A DNA stretch of 64,000 bases, from the NCBI GenBank assembly GCA_023411795.1, contig JAEYOK010000027.1, positions 1-64,000 of the forward strand. The letters are read 5' to 3'. The notes under the pieces were generated by a model. The model was given only the letters and a program-made list of their open reading frames with translations. It was not told the origin of the DNA and searched no databases. This document shows positions 50,459 to 59,260 of this stretch, one piece after another (the first letter of the stretch is position 1; each line of letters opens with the position of its first letter). The position numbers and the translations under genes were made by a program. Source of the DNA: Bacillota bacterium. GTDB lineage: Bacteria > Bacillota > Clostridia > DSM-8532.

Positions 50459-51712
50459 TTATTTCTCCGACTTTTCCTTTTCTATCTCTCCGTGATCCTC
50501 GGAATCATACTTTTCTTTCCGCTCGGATGGCTTGTCATGCGACTTATCTCCGGAAGCAACTTCAAGTTGCGCGCTCTCTAAGCCCACGTCCTCTACTGCG
50601 TCCTTCTGCCAAAGTCTTTTATCTTCAGGAAGCATTTTCACTTCTTTTAGATTTCTGGCTCCACCTATACCAAACATAACGAGAACTATCATAAGAATAA
50701 TTGAAGGCAGAAGTCCCTTATCAACAAGCGCTATTGAAACCAGTCCGAGAGCCCCGCTTACTATATAGAGTATAACTACTGACATTCTGTGGCTAAGTCC
50801 CATGTCTAAAAGTCTATGGTGAAGATGTCCTCGATCGGCCTCACCAATCGGTCTCCCATTAATTAGCCTTCTTATTATAGCAAAAAGCGTATCAAAAATC
50901 GGAAGACCGAGAACCAAAATGGGTATTGCCACCGCAATAGCAGTAACAGACTTCATCGTTCCTTCTATTGAAATAATAGCTAGAAGAAACCCTAAAAATG
51001 TGGCTCCGGTATCCCCCATAAATATTTTTGCTGGGTTAAAATTATAAGGAAGAAAGCCAAAGATAGCCCCCACCAGAGAAACGGCAATAATAGCAATATC
51101 ATCCTGCCTGCGAATAACAGCCACAATATAAAGTGTCAGCGCTGCAATTCCAGACACTCCAGCTGCCAGACCGTCAAGACCGTCAATAAAGTTAATGGCA
51201 TTTGTCATCCCTACTATCCAAAAAACTGAAATAGCAAAAGCTAAAATATCCCCCAGAAAATACATCATACTGGGTTTTGAAGCCATAGTGCTCAGAAATG
51301 GCTTAGAAATAGCAACAATTCTGGTGCCGGTGGCAACCACAATAATAGCCGCAACTGTTTGAATGGGAAATTTAACTCTTGCTTTGAGCGGTCTTATATC
51401 GTCAACTATACCTAAAACTATGATAATAATAACACCTATTAACAGTCCTAAGGTTTTAGGCTTTACCAAATATCTGGTGAATAAAACCAGATTCTTTGTA
51501 GCAAAACTATAAACTATTGCGAGAGCAAAGCCTACTATTATGGCCAATCCACCTAATAGAGGCATTGGTTTTTTATGAACACGGCGACTATCCTTAGGAG
51601 TATTAACAGCTCCGGCACTGATTGCAATTTTTCTTGCAATTGGAGTTGCAAAGAATGACACAATTAAAGCTACGGCAAAAGCCACCAAATGATGAAATTC
51701 AATAATGATCAT
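50459..51712 (-). CDS. tagO: Undecaprenyl-phosphate GlcNAc-1-phosphate transferase
   Basis: This is a polytopic enzyme, 417 aa with about eleven membrane helices, that starts wall polymer synthesis by transferring GlcNAc-1-P to undecaprenyl phosphate. Motifs are GGLAIIVGFALAIV, NAINFIDGLDGLAAGVSGIA (core NFIDGLDGLAAG), KIFMGDTGATFLGF and RGHLHHRLLDMGLSHR (core HLHHRLLDMG), the MraY/WecA family signatures. After the last helix (about residue 350) a charged tail of 65 residues, rich in Glu, Lys and Ser, is longer than usual. It precedes mnaA in the same operon. Confidence 0.95.
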   Translation of the reverse strand: MIIIEFHHLVAFAVALIVSFFATPIARKIAISAGAVNTPKDSRRVHKKPMPLLGGLAIIVGFALAIVYSFATKNLVLFTRYLVKPKTLGLLIGVIIIIVLGIVDDIRPLKARVKFPIQTVAAIIVVATGTRIVAISKPFLSTMASKPSMMYFLGDILAFAISVFWIVGMTNAINFIDGLDGLAAGVSGIAALTLYIVAVIRRQDDIAIIAVSLVGAIFGFLPYNFNPAKIFMGDTGATFLGFLLAIISIEGTMKSVTAIAVAIPILVLGLPIFDTLFAIIRRLINGRPIGEADRGHLHHRLLDMGLSHRMSVVILYIVSGALGLVSIALVDKGLLPSIILMIVLVMFGIGGARNLKEVKMLPEDKRLWQKDAVEDVGLESAQLEVASGDKSHDKPSERKEKYDSEDHGEIEKEKSEK

Positions 51713-51803
51713 ACTTACACCTCTGATATTTTCAACTGGCCAGGCAGGTCACCTACAATTTGGGTGTGCGACGCCTCTTAATTCTGCAGTATTACCCTTG
51801 TAA

Positions 51804-52256
51804 TCACGATTGGGGGTCCTCATACTTTACTACACGAACCCCCGCTTCCTTTAGCATCTCCATTGAAAGTTCGTCAGGATAATCCCCTTTGAATATTATT
51901 TTTGTAATCCCGGCGTTTATTGCAAGCTTAGCACATAGCACACAGGGCTGTGTGGTTACATAAAGTGTACCATCTTTTACGCTTGTTCCTGAGTACGCAG
52001 CCTGGGCTATCGCATTCTGTTCGGCATGGGTCGCTCTGCATATTTCATGCCGTTGGCCCGACGGTATCTTAAGCTCTTCTCTTATGCAACCAATTTCCTC
52101 ACAGTGTTTACATCCGACAGGAGCACCATTATATCCCGTAGCCAAAATACGCTTATCTTTTACAATAAGAGCACCTACTTGTCTTCTTAAACAGGTAGAA
52201 CGTGTTTTGACCAACTCAACAATATTCATAAAATATTCGTTCCATGATGGTCGCAT
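51804..52256 (-). CDS. comEB: Deoxycytidylate deaminase (ComEB type)
   Basis: This is a 150 aa zinc dCMP deaminase that provides dUMP for thymidylate synthesis. Zinc ligands are His in THAEQNAI (with catalytic Glu) and Cys in TQPCVLCAKLAIN. An additional Cys/His-rich loop (GCKHCEEIGC) is typical of this group. The ATG at 52256 has GGGGG eight bases upstream; a TTG five codons earlier overlaps it. Upstream, 24 bases away, is upp. Confidence 0.94.
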   Translation of the reverse strand: MRPSWNEYFMNIVELVKTRSTCLRRQVGALIVKDKRILATGYNGAPVGCKHCEEIGCIREELKIPSGQRHEICRATHAEQNAIAQAAYSGTSVKDGTLYVTTQPCVLCAKLAINAGITKIIFKGDYPDELSMEMLKEAGVRVVKYEDPQS

Positions 52257-52279
52257 ATCAATGACCCCCAAAGTTATTA

Positions 52280-52912
52280 TTATTTTGTTCCAAAGAGTCT
52301 ATCCCCTGCATCTCCTAAACCGGGTACTATATAGCCAATCTCATTAAGCTTTTCATCTACAGCTGCGCAATAGATTCCCACATCAGGATGCTCACGGTTT
52401 AGCCTTTCAATACCTTGCTTTGATGCTATGAGACATACAAACTTAATACTCTTGGCACCATGCTCCTTTATAAATTTAACCGCATCACAGGCTGATCCTG
52501 CGGTAGCTAACATTGGATCAAGGAGAACCACATCTCGTTCACATATATCAGGTGGCAATTTGCAGTAATATTCCACAGGCTCTAAGGTTTCATGGTCACG
52601 ATAAAGTCCTATATGACCTACTCTGGCCATTGGAACTAGCTCCAGCATACCGTCCACCATACCCAATCCGGCTCTTAAGATAGGAACAAATGCAAGTTTC
52701 TTTCCTGATATTACCTTGGTCTTAGCTATACCAATTGGTGTTTCAATTTCTACTTCTTTTAACGGGATATCCCTCGTGACCTCATATCCCATCAGCATGG
52801 ATATCTCAGAAGCTAACTCACGAAATTCCTTACTGCTGGTATTCTTATCTCTGAGAAGAGATACCTTGTGTTGAATAAGCGGGTGATCAAAAACAAAAAC
52901 ATTATTATTCAT
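52280..52912 (-). CDS. upp: Uracil phosphoribosyltransferase
   Basis: This is the uracil salvage enzyme, 210 aa. The PRPP-binding segment is VLLDPMLATAGSACDAVKFI (core DPMLATAGS), and the uracil-binding C terminus is GYIVPGLGDAGDRLFGTK (core PGLGDAGDRLFGT). ILRAGLGMVDGML is also conserved. Length is normal. It lies between rpiB and comEB in the conserved Firmicute block; glyA, which stands beside upp in Bacillus, is not here. Confidence 0.97.
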   Translation of the reverse strand: MNNNVFVFDHPLIQHKVSLLRDKNTSSKEFRELASEISMLMGYEVTRDIPLKEVEIETPIGIAKTKVISGKKLAFVPILRAGLGMVDGMLELVPMARVGHIGLYRDHETLEPVEYYCKLPPDICERDVVLLDPMLATAGSACDAVKFIKEHGAKSIKFVCLIASKQGIERLNREHPDVGIYCAAVDEKLNEIGYIVPGLGDAGDRLFGTK

Positions 52913-52934
52913 TGATGGCCTCCTGATCTCTTGT

Positions 52935-53387
52935 TTATTTTAAATATTCTTTCTCAATTTCTGTAATGGCATCAATACGCCTTTGGTGTCTTTCTCCTTT
53001 GGAGAAATCGGTTTTTAACCATGTATCAACTATTGAAAAGGCAAGCTCTTTACCTACAATAAATGCCCCCAGCGCCAATACATTGGTATCATTATGCTCT
53101 CTTGTAAGTCTTGCCGATAATAAATCCCCACAAAGTGCAGCCCTTATTCCCCGGACCTTATTTGCAGCAATTGATATACCAATTCCGGTAGAACAAACGA
53201 GTATTCCTCTATCACATTTCCCCTTACTTACTGCAATAGCAGCTTTTAAAGCAAAAGCGGGATAATCCACCGACTCAGTGCTATACGTTCCAAAATCCTC
53301 AACTTCATAACCATTCTCGATAAGGTAGCTCTTAACGCTTTCTTTTAAGCCAAATCCACCGTGGTCACTTCCTAAAGCAATTTTCAA
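52935..53387 (-). CDS. rpiB: Ribose-5-phosphate isomerase B
   Basis: This is a 150 aa RpiB/LacAB family isomerase. Conserved are IALGSDHGGFGLKESVKSYL (core GSDHGGFGLK), FGTYSTESVDYP, the active-site Cys in GILVCSTGIGISIAANKVRG (core CSTGIGISIAANK), the EHNDTNVLALGA segment and the phosphate-binding HQRRIDAI. Length is normal. It starts 72 bases after the ywlE stop on the same strand. It supports the pentose phosphate pathway. Confidence 0.96.
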   Translation of the reverse strand: MKIALGSDHGGFGLKESVKSYLIENGYEVEDFGTYSTESVDYPAFALKAAIAVSKGKCDRGILVCSTGIGISIAANKVRGIRAALCGDLLSARLTREHNDTNVLALGAFIVGKELAFSIVDTWLKTDFSKGERHQRRIDAITEIEKEYLK

Positions 53388-53458
53388 AATAGCCGCCTCC
53401 TTTTTTCTAAATAAATTCTATAGCAATCATAGGGGTATGTCAAAAATTTTATATCTTT

Positions 53459-53935
53459 TTACAGTTGTATTTGTCCTGTGATAATTCTGTCTATGACATC
53501 AAGTATGGACTCCTCCAGTTCATTTGCACATTTTTTGTATGTGTTATAATCCTGTCCGAAGGGATCAATAATATCGGTATATCCCTCTGAACCTGCATAT
53601 TCTTTAAGCAAATGTACCTTGGAGACCGCCTCCGGATATATATCCAGTATCATTTGTTTGTGATGTTTTGTCATAACGAGGATTATATCCGCATCCTCAA
53701 TATCCGAACCATCCAATACTCTCGCTCTGTGCTTAATCAAATCTATACCATATTCCTTTTTCATAACCTCTATAGCCTGTGGACTGGCACCGTCTCCATC
53801 AAATGCATAAATACCGGCTGATGACACTAATATCTCATTGGCCTGACCCTTGTTGTTAATCAGATCCTTAAATATAGCTTCGGCCATAGGGCTTCGGCAT
53901 GTATTACCTGTACATACAATAACAACCTTTTTCAT
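53459..53935 (-). CDS. ywlE: Low-molecular-weight phosphatase, likely protein-arginine phosphatase
   Basis: This is a 158 aa LMW-PTP-fold enzyme. The P-loop is VCTGNTCRSPMAEA with catalytic Cys8 and Arg14. The Thr at position 12, in place of the Ile of tyrosine phosphatases, is the feature that gives Bacillus YwlE its preference for phosphoarginine. The acid loop is IIDPFGQDYNTYKKC (core DPFGQD). Its neighbours sua5 and rpiB are the same as in Bacillus subtilis (ywlC, ywlF). No mcsB is in the window, so the kinase partner would be elsewhere. Confidence 0.9.
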   Translation of the reverse strand: MKKVVIVCTGNTCRSPMAEAIFKDLINNKGQANEILVSSAGIYAFDGDGASPQAIEVMKKEYGIDLIKHRARVLDGSDIEDADIILVMTKHHKQMILDIYPEAVSKVHLLKEYAGSEGYTDIIDPFGQDYNTYKKCANELEESILDVIDRIITGQIQL

Positions 53936-53950
53936 ATTTACTTGGTCTCC

Positions 53951-54985
53951 TTATATTTCTATAATTCTTCCGCCAGAGGCCTTTCTCAAGCGGTTCATAA
54001 TTGCTCTGCCCATATCCGCTTCAATAAAGGTCTCACTATAAATCACATCTACTTTATCCTCATCAAATTTTCTCAAACCATCATATATCCCTGAGGCAAC
54101 CTCTTCCAGAGAGTTTACCGACCCTACGTCAACCACAACATCGGCTATATATCTGTTTTTGTTTTCAGAGCATGATAAGACCCCTGTCTTTATACCTTCA
54201 GCTTTGTTTTTAGCCGTAAGATTGTTTATTTCTTCTATAACCTTCTCAAAATCTCCATTAACCATGATCATTTCTGCCTTTGGAGAATAGTGGCGATACT
54301 TCATTCCCGGTGAGCGTGGTTTGACACCATCCTCAGGTATTAAAACCGAATCGGTTTCAACTTTTCCGATGACATTTTCAAGCATTTCTTTGGTAATCCC
54401 TCCGGGCCTTAGTATAATGGGTACTCCCGAAGTAATGTCAAGAACCGTAGATTCCACACCAATCTTACACTGGCCCCCGTTTATTATATATTCTATACGT
54501 CCTTCCATATCTTCCACAACATGACGATGTGTCGTAGGACTTGGGCGTCCTGAAAGATTCGCACTCGGTGCCGCCACAGGCACTTCGGCCTCCTCTATAA
54601 GTCTTAATGCGATAGGGTTATTAGGCATGCGAACAGCCACTGTGTCAAGACCTGCAGTAATAATATCAGGAACAAATTCTGATTTTTTTAGTACCAGAGT
54701 TAAAGGTCCGGGCCAAAAGGTATCCATCAGTACCCTTGCCTGTTCCGGAACTTCCTTAACTAAAGACTCCAGTTGAGATATCTTTGTTATGTGTACAATA
54801 AGCGGATTGTCCGACGGACGTCCCTTTGCCTCATATATTCTTTTAACAGCTTCTGGATTAAGAGCATTTGCACCTAATCCATAAACGGTCTCAGTGGGGA
54901 ATGCGACAAGTTTGCCATCCCGCAAAGCCTTTGCCGCAGAATAGAAACGTTCATCTTCTGTGCCATTTATTACAATGGTCTCCAT
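53951..54985 (-). CDS. ywlC: L-threonylcarbamoyladenylate synthase (Sua5/YwlC)
   Basis: This is a 344 aa enzyme making threonylcarbamoyl-AMP for the t6A modification of tRNAs. The YrdC domain (about residues 8-200) has KLVAFPTETVYGLGANAL (core PTETVYGLGANA), KGRPSDNPLIVHI, and APSANLSGRPSPTTHRHV (core PSANLSGRPSPT). A hinge follows, then the Sua5 C-terminal domain (from about 235). The ATG at 54985 has AAGGTGG eight bases upstream; an earlier in-frame GTG/ATG lies on this site. It is the first gene in the ywlC-ywlE-rpiB-upp series. Confidence 0.96.
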   Translation of the reverse strand: METIVINGTEDERFYSAAKALRDGKLVAFPTETVYGLGANALNPEAVKRIYEAKGRPSDNPLIVHITKISQLESLVKEVPEQARVLMDTFWPGPLTLVLKKSEFVPDIITAGLDTVAVRMPNNPIALRLIEEAEVPVAAPSANLSGRPSPTTHRHVVEDMEGRIEYIINGGQCKIGVESTVLDITSGVPIILRPGGITKEMLENVIGKVETDSVLIPEDGVKPRSPGMKYRHYSPKAEMIMVNGDFEKVIEEINNLTAKNKAEGIKTGVLSCSENKNRYIADVVVDVGSVNSLEEVASGIYDGLRKFDEDKVDVIYSETFIEADMGRAIMNRLRKASGGRIIEI

Positions 54986-55100
54986 AAAAATGACCACCTT
55001 ATTACATTATTAATTTGCCACAACATCGCAGCATTAATTATTATAACATAAAATTGCTATTTGCCGTCAAAGACGGCATAAGACTGCGAAACATTAAAAC

Positions 55101-55135
55101 AAAAAAGGTAGCTGTTTAATTCTACCTCTTTTTAT
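55101..55135 (-). terminator. Terminator overlapping the end of the yvyF-like gene
   Basis: GGTAG / CTACC arms with A- and T-runs on both sides (AAAAAAGGTAG...CTACCTCTTTTT). The right arm carries the stop codon at 55122-55124. It ends the late flagellar gene run. Confidence 0.75.
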
Positions 55136-55556
55136 CATTGATCTCACGATATAATATACCCTTTTTACTCTTTTCCTGATCGTCATCACTAAATTTTCCC
55201 GGAGCACTTTTGGGAAAGCCACCTGATCCTTTAAACTTAAGCGCCTGCCCATCCTTGTAACATCCATCACAGAAACGACCACTATTTAATGGGCGGCCAC
55301 ATATCTCGCATTTTATGAATCCCTTATTGTCACCAACTATTTCCAAACGATCTTCTTTTAAGTAGCGCTTGATGGATTTCAAGCTTACTCTGATATAACT
55401 CATCACCTCATTGGAACTAGCTCCGGGGTGAATAGTAAGATATTCTTTTATCTTACCAAACTCCTCCTCTTCAATAGGGAAGCATGTTGGGCAGACCTCC
55501 TCAAACGCAACTTTTTCAAAAATTCTATGGCATCTAGCGCATTCGTGATTGGCCAT
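55122..55556 (-). CDS. Flagellar-region protein, YvyF type
   Basis: This is a 144 aa protein of the YvyF (flagellar operon protein) family. Two zinc-ribbon-like pairs occur: CARCHRIFEKVAFEEVCPTC (residues 6-25) and CEICGRPLNSGRFCDGC (near 87-103), separated by a helical middle that looks like a winged helix (PGASSNEVMSYIRVSLKSIK, core SSNEVMSYIRVSLKSIKRYL shortened). In Bacillus it stands before flgM-flgN; its exact function is not known. Here the downstream flgM and flgK genes are absent: the run ends with a terminator. The C-terminal tail is basic. Confidence 0.88.
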   Translation of the reverse strand: MANHECARCHRIFEKVAFEEVCPTCFPIEEEEFGKIKEYLTIHPGASSNEVMSYIRVSLKSIKRYLKEDRLEIVGDNKGFIKCEICGRPLNSGRFCDGCYKDGQALKFKGSGGFPKSAPGKFSDDDQEKSKKGILYREINDKKR

Positions 55557-55592
55557 TATAACTCCTTATGTTGAGGTTTACGTCGTGGTCTC

Positions 55593-56072
55593 CTACTTTT
55601 TAGTATCAAAATAATGGGATGTCCCGCTGCTTTGTGTCGGATAATAAGCCCCCTGTACACGTTTGTGTGCACTATTATTGTTCATCTTTTCTTTTAAATC
55701 CTTCATCTCAGCTTTCACAAGTGTGATGTTCCCATCATCGATTTCCTTAATAGCCTGAAGTTTCTGATGAATACTTTCTACTATGGTCTTGAGTTCTTGA
55801 GTGCCGGGCAGACCAAATTTAGGCAGATCTTCAAAGGAGCTTATTGATAATATATCTTTAAGTCTGGAGGAATAAACGGTAAACTGTTCGTCAAGCTTGT
55901 CCACAGCGTCCATCCTTTTTTGCTTTTCTTTTAAAAGCGAGTCCATTTCCTCAAGTCTCTGTCCTTTTATTACCTCATTCTGGCTGCGCACAAACAAAAG
56001 AATCTCATCCACTAATGTCAATTTTTTTAATGAAATCTCCTTTAATCTCTGAACATACTCTTTTGCTTCCAT
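55593..56072 (-). CDS. FlgN/FliT-like flagellar export chaperone
   Basis: This is a 159 aa, mostly helical protein. The first 75 residues (EYVQRLKEISLKKLTLVDEI, then EEMDSLLKEKQKRMDAVDKL) fit the FlgN family of chaperones, which hold hook-associated proteins before export. Sequence conservation in this family is low, so position is the main support: it follows fliD and fliS, where Bacillus has fliT, and precedes yvyF. FliT-like binding to the FliD cap is therefore possible. The C-terminal 40 residues are polar with Ser, Gln and Tyr. Confidence 0.75.
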   Translation of the reverse strand: MEAKEYVQRLKEISLKKLTLVDEILLFVRSQNEVIKGQRLEEMDSLLKEKQKRMDAVDKLDEQFTVYSSRLKDILSISSFEDLPKFGLPGTQELKTIVESIHQKLQAIKEIDDGNITLVKAEMKDLKEKMNNNSAHKRVQGAYYPTQSSGTSHYFDTKK

Positions 56073-56085
56073 TTTTTGCTCCTGA

Positions 56086-56490
56086 TTAAACCGTAGTTAC
56101 GACGGGTTTTCTATTCTGTCGCCTTGATATTTTCATAGCTTGCTCCCAAGTATCCCTAAGAGCTTTAGCGAAATCCAACACTTCAGCAAGTATGTTTTTG
56201 TCCTTAGCAACGTTAGCATCGATTAATCTTCTCAGCATGTAATCATATATGGTAATTAAACTTCCGGATACCTCATAATTCATGTCCAATGTATTCATGA
56301 ACTCGGAAACTATATTTTGTGCTTTAATAATATTAGTGTTCGCCTCTTGTATATTCTTTTTTTCAATACTGTCTATACCCCTCATTATGAACTTAACAAG
56401 ACCATTATATAGCATTAGGGTGAGCTCTTCTGGGCTTGCTGTAAAAATAGAATTTTCCTTATATTGATTGTATGCATTATAAGCAATCAT
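56086..56490 (-). CDS. fliS: Flagellar export chaperone FliS
   Basis: This is the flagellin chaperone, 134 aa. It begins MIAYNAYNQYKENSIFTASP (core YNQYKENSIFTASPEEL shortened), the typical FliS opening, followed by LTLMLYNGLVKFI. The ATG at 56490 has GGAGG well placed; the longer frame has no site. It starts 42 bases after fliD ends. It binds the flagellin C-terminal helix and stops early polymerisation; in Bacillus it also affects the FliW/CsrA circuit. Confidence 0.96.
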   Translation of the reverse strand: MIAYNAYNQYKENSIFTASPEELTLMLYNGLVKFIMRGIDSIEKKNIQEANTNIIKAQNIVSEFMNTLDMNYEVSGSLITIYDYMLRRLIDANVAKDKNILAEVLDFAKALRDTWEQAMKISRRQNRKPVVTTV

Positions 56491-56531
56491 AATATAGCCT
56501 CCACTTTCTTTGTATGTAAACCATATTCTTT

Positions 56532-58505
56532 TTATTGACCCGAACTGAACTGGCTGGTAATCCATGCACTTTGCTGATTCATTTGTGCAAGAGTAGTCTC
56601 TAGTGCCGAGAATTTCTTATAATAGTTCTCTTCTTTTTTTGTAAGTTTTTCTATCAAACTACTGATTCTATCGTCATAATCTTCTAATTGCTCACTTATC
56701 AAGTTCTCTGTATTTGACAAATCCCCATCGATTCCGGCCTTTTCAAGGAGTATACCCTTTCGTCCATCGGCATCTCTACGAGTGGAAACATGATCCTCAA
56801 TTACATCTGAAAGTCTTTGTAAAACACCGGATTTTTTATATCTGTCAGCTCTTTGCTCTGACGTAGCAATTCTGCTGTAGGTTGGATTTTCATCAGAAAC
56901 TCCGTTCAGAAGTTTGGCAACCTCATCAGGCTTACTTAACAGGGCATTCTTAAGCTTATCCTCGTCCAGATAGAGCTTTCCTTTATCAGAATAGGATTTG
57001 CTTTCAATTCCTATATCCTTTAATGATATGCTCACTCCCTCAACCTTTTCATATAAAGCTGTGCGCATAGATAGAGCTAGGCTCTGAAGTATACTGTCAT
57101 TACGCAAAAGCCCGGTTTTCGCCTGTTCCTCCCACTTTTCAATGTCTTTCTCACTCATTGCTTCCCTTTGGGCGTCGGTTAAGGGCTGATAGTTTCGATT
57201 ATATTTCTCGGTTGTTTTACTATTAATACTGTCAATAAGCTTATTATACTCTTCTATAAAGCTCTTAATATTATTGATGACTGATTCGGTATCCTGAGCC
57301 ACAGTAATAGAATCGCCTGTTTCGTCCACGCCATGGGCCTTATGCAAGTTGTATGTGATTCCGTTAATGGTAAAATTGTTAGTACTTCTAACTAAGGTCT
57401 CGCCGTTTATTGATACAATTGCATCCTTGCCCTCAGTTTTTTTATCTAAATTCAGTGCAGACAGGAAGTTCCCGGAGTTGTCCTTAATTTCTAAATTACT
57501 CCCTGCTCCTGTAATGGTGGATGTAAGGGTAATCTTGTCAGTAACCTCATCATAGCTTATTTTAGCTTTTACCTTATCGTTGTTATTTATTTTGTCAAAT
57601 ACCTGTTGTAGTGTGTCAGTGGATTTAATTTCAATTTTTTCACCATTAATACTAATTTCTGCTTTTCCGTCTTCATCAAATACCAATGTCTCACTAAATG
57701 CATCTTTCAGATTTATAAGCGCGCTGTTTAATGTAACTCTGTTGGATTGATTTTCCATCAATCCTAAATCCTCCAACCCAGCCAATTCGGTTGTCGCGCC
57801 TGAAGGACCATAAACACTAACACTAGTAGCACCACTGCCGGCAGCGGTATTTATGGAAAAATCAAAGCCATTAGAAGTCTCATTAAAAGTAGAAACATCA
57901 AATTTTGATAATTCCTTCCCATCTATGGTTACTTTGCCGAAAGCCTCATCTAATGCCGTTTGTAGTTGTTGTTTAAATTCTGTTGCATTAGTTCCACCTA
58001 ATTCAATCTGCTTACTAACTCCATCTAAAACCACAAAGATTTTCTTACCTGCAATGTTATCAAGTTTTTCCGAAACACTTCCACCCTCATCTGCGGTGAC
58101 ACTTCCGGTTATTCCCCTGCTTATCCCTGTAGAATTGCTTAAAGAATTTGCTGTAGCCAACTGGGCAATCTTTATTCTCTGTTCTCCGATACTGGCTCCG
58201 CTTGATGCGGTTGCCGTAACATATGAACTATTACTGCTGGTGGTTGCCATAGCCTTAACAGAATTTGAGGATAACAGGTACGAAGAACGATTAACTATAT
58301 CAAAAAACTTGCTCTTAAATCCCATAAGAGATGTACTTATTCCCCTATAGGCTTCCTGCTTCCATTCAACAACTGTTTTTTTCTGCTTTAGTGTATCCAA
58401 AGGTATTCTCTCGGCATTCATAAGCTGAGTAACAATAGACTCTGTATCAAAGCCGGATAAACCTGTTAATCTTGTTTGTGACGTAAAGCTTGATATACTA
58501 TTCAT
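56532..58505 (-). CDS. fliD: Flagellar filament cap protein FliD
   Basis: This is the filament cap, 657 aa. The N-terminal domain is in TRLTGLSGFDTESIVTQLMN (core GLSGFDTESIVTQLM) and the C-terminal coiled domain ends with NYYKKFSALETTLAQMNQQS (core KFSALETTLAQMN). The middle region (about 100-430) is variable and rich in Ser, Thr and Asn, as in other surface-exposed cap domains; it holds repeated short beta units. The ATG at 58505 has AAAGGAG ahead. It lies between flaG and fliS in one operon read from the sigma-28-type promoter at 59.0 kb. Confidence 0.95.
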   Translation of the reverse strand: MNSISSFTSQTRLTGLSGFDTESIVTQLMNAERIPLDTLKQKKTVVEWKQEAYRGISTSLMGFKSKFFDIVNRSSYLLSSNSVKAMATTSSNSSYVTATASSGASIGEQRIKIAQLATANSLSNSTGISRGITGSVTADEGGSVSEKLDNIAGKKIFVVLDGVSKQIELGGTNATEFKQQLQTALDEAFGKVTIDGKELSKFDVSTFNETSNGFDFSINTAAGSGATSVSVYGPSGATTELAGLEDLGLMENQSNRVTLNSALINLKDAFSETLVFDEDGKAEISINGEKIEIKSTDTLQQVFDKINNNDKVKAKISYDEVTDKITLTSTITGAGSNLEIKDNSGNFLSALNLDKKTEGKDAIVSINGETLVRSTNNFTINGITYNLHKAHGVDETGDSITVAQDTESVINNIKSFIEEYNKLIDSINSKTTEKYNRNYQPLTDAQREAMSEKDIEKWEEQAKTGLLRNDSILQSLALSMRTALYEKVEGVSISLKDIGIESKSYSDKGKLYLDEDKLKNALLSKPDEVAKLLNGVSDENPTYSRIATSEQRADRYKKSGVLQRLSDVIEDHVSTRRDADGRKGILLEKAGIDGDLSNTENLISEQLEDYDDRISSLIEKLTKKEENYYKKFSALETTLAQMNQQSAWITSQFSSGQ

Positions 58506-58577
58506 AATTACTCCTTTCTTTACGACAGCAGACATTTATATAGAATCAAATAATGTCTTTCAAATTAAAGATGTATA

Positions 58578-58955
58578 CTATCTCTTTTCGTCAACAATCA
58601 GACCGGCCAGTTCCAACATATTGGCGAACATATCCAAAAGTTTTTCCGGCGGAATCTCTCTGATTACTTCCTCTGTTTCAGAATCTACAACTTTAACTAT
58701 TATTTCATTAGTTCTTTCGTGAATTTTAAATCTCAGTGATCTGTTCTGTATCTTGAATGTCTCGTTTGCCTTATCGATGGCATGTGCTAAAAAGGTATCA
58801 CTGACTTGTTCTTCTGCATATATCGATTTTTTTTCATCATTAAATCTGGCAGTATCCGGAACAGGCCTTTCCGATTTAAAAGGTAAATCCGGTTTTACCT
58901 GAGAAGGCGCAACACCTACAGATTTAATAGTTGCATCCATGCTATCAATTCTCAT
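58578..58955 (-). CDS. flaG: FlaG family protein
   Basis: This is a 125 aa protein. The C-terminal domain (about 55-120) is the FlaG domain: LRFKIHERTNEIIVKVVDSE (core RFKIHERTNEIIVKVVD), EEVIREIPPEKLLDMFANML (core REIPPEKLLDM). The N-terminal half is polar and probably disordered. FlaG affects filament length in several species. The ATG at 58955 has GGAGGG ahead; longer starts are not supported. It is the first gene of flaG-fliD-fliS-flgN-yvyF, with a sigma-28-type promoter about 30 bases upstream. Confidence 0.92.
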   Translation of the reverse strand: MRIDSMDATIKSVGVAPSQVKPDLPFKSERPVPDTARFNDEKKSIYAEEQVSDTFLAHAIDKANETFKIQNRSLRFKIHERTNEIIVKVVDSETEEVIREIPPEKLLDMFANMLELAGLIVDEKR

Positions 58956-58992
58956 AATAGATCCCTCCATGAATCTGATAAATCTAATAATA

Positions 58993-59019
58993 ATATCGAC
59001 ATTAATAAAACATCCATTA
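58993..59019 (-). promoter_or_regulatory. Sigma-28 (SigD)-type promoter of flaG-fliD operon
   Basis: On the minus strand TAAT (59019-59016), 15 bases, GTCGATAT (59000-58993). The spacing and the CGATA core match the flagellar sigma-28 consensus TAAA-N15-GCCGATAA, and the layout is the same as in the flagellin promoter at 59420. Confidence 0.78.
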
Positions 59020-59090
59020 AGCAAATTTTGTTACATCTATTACATCAATTTACCACCATAGAGAGAAAAAGACACAATATAATAATCAAA

Positions 59091-59132
59091 AAGTAACTTC
59101 CCCCCCTCAAATGGTTGGTGTTGAAGTTACTT
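59091..59132 (-). terminator. Hairpin terminator between flaG and flagellin genes
   Basis: AAGTAACTTC / GAAGTTACTT, perfect 10-bp arms with a C7/G7 run in the loop, followed by TTTTTG on the minus strand. No annotated gene ends here, which hints at an extra short transcript on the minus strand. Confidence 0.7.
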
Positions 59133-59200
59133 TATCTAATAAAAAATATCAAAGTATTGCTTATGAGTTAATCAAATCAATATAGCTCTGGCAATAAGCT

Positions 59201-59260
59201 TTATCTGCTAGCATTGTTAATAATACATTTAATCTTTTTGTTTTTAACAATATTATCCAT
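59201..59260 (-). CDS. Possible 19-aa peptide in a small transcription unit
   Basis: An ATG at 59260 with GAGG six bases ahead opens a 19-codon frame starting MDNIVKNKKIKC. A TATAAT (59329-59324) lies about 65 bases upstream and a strong terminator (59132-59091) downstream on the same strand. A second frame, offset by one base, runs on to near 59162 (NVLLTMLADKAYCQSYIDLI). No family is recognised. It may be a small protein, a frameshifted remnant, or only the body of a non-coding RNA. Confidence 0.25.
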   Translation of the reverse strand: MDNIVKNKKIKCIINNASR

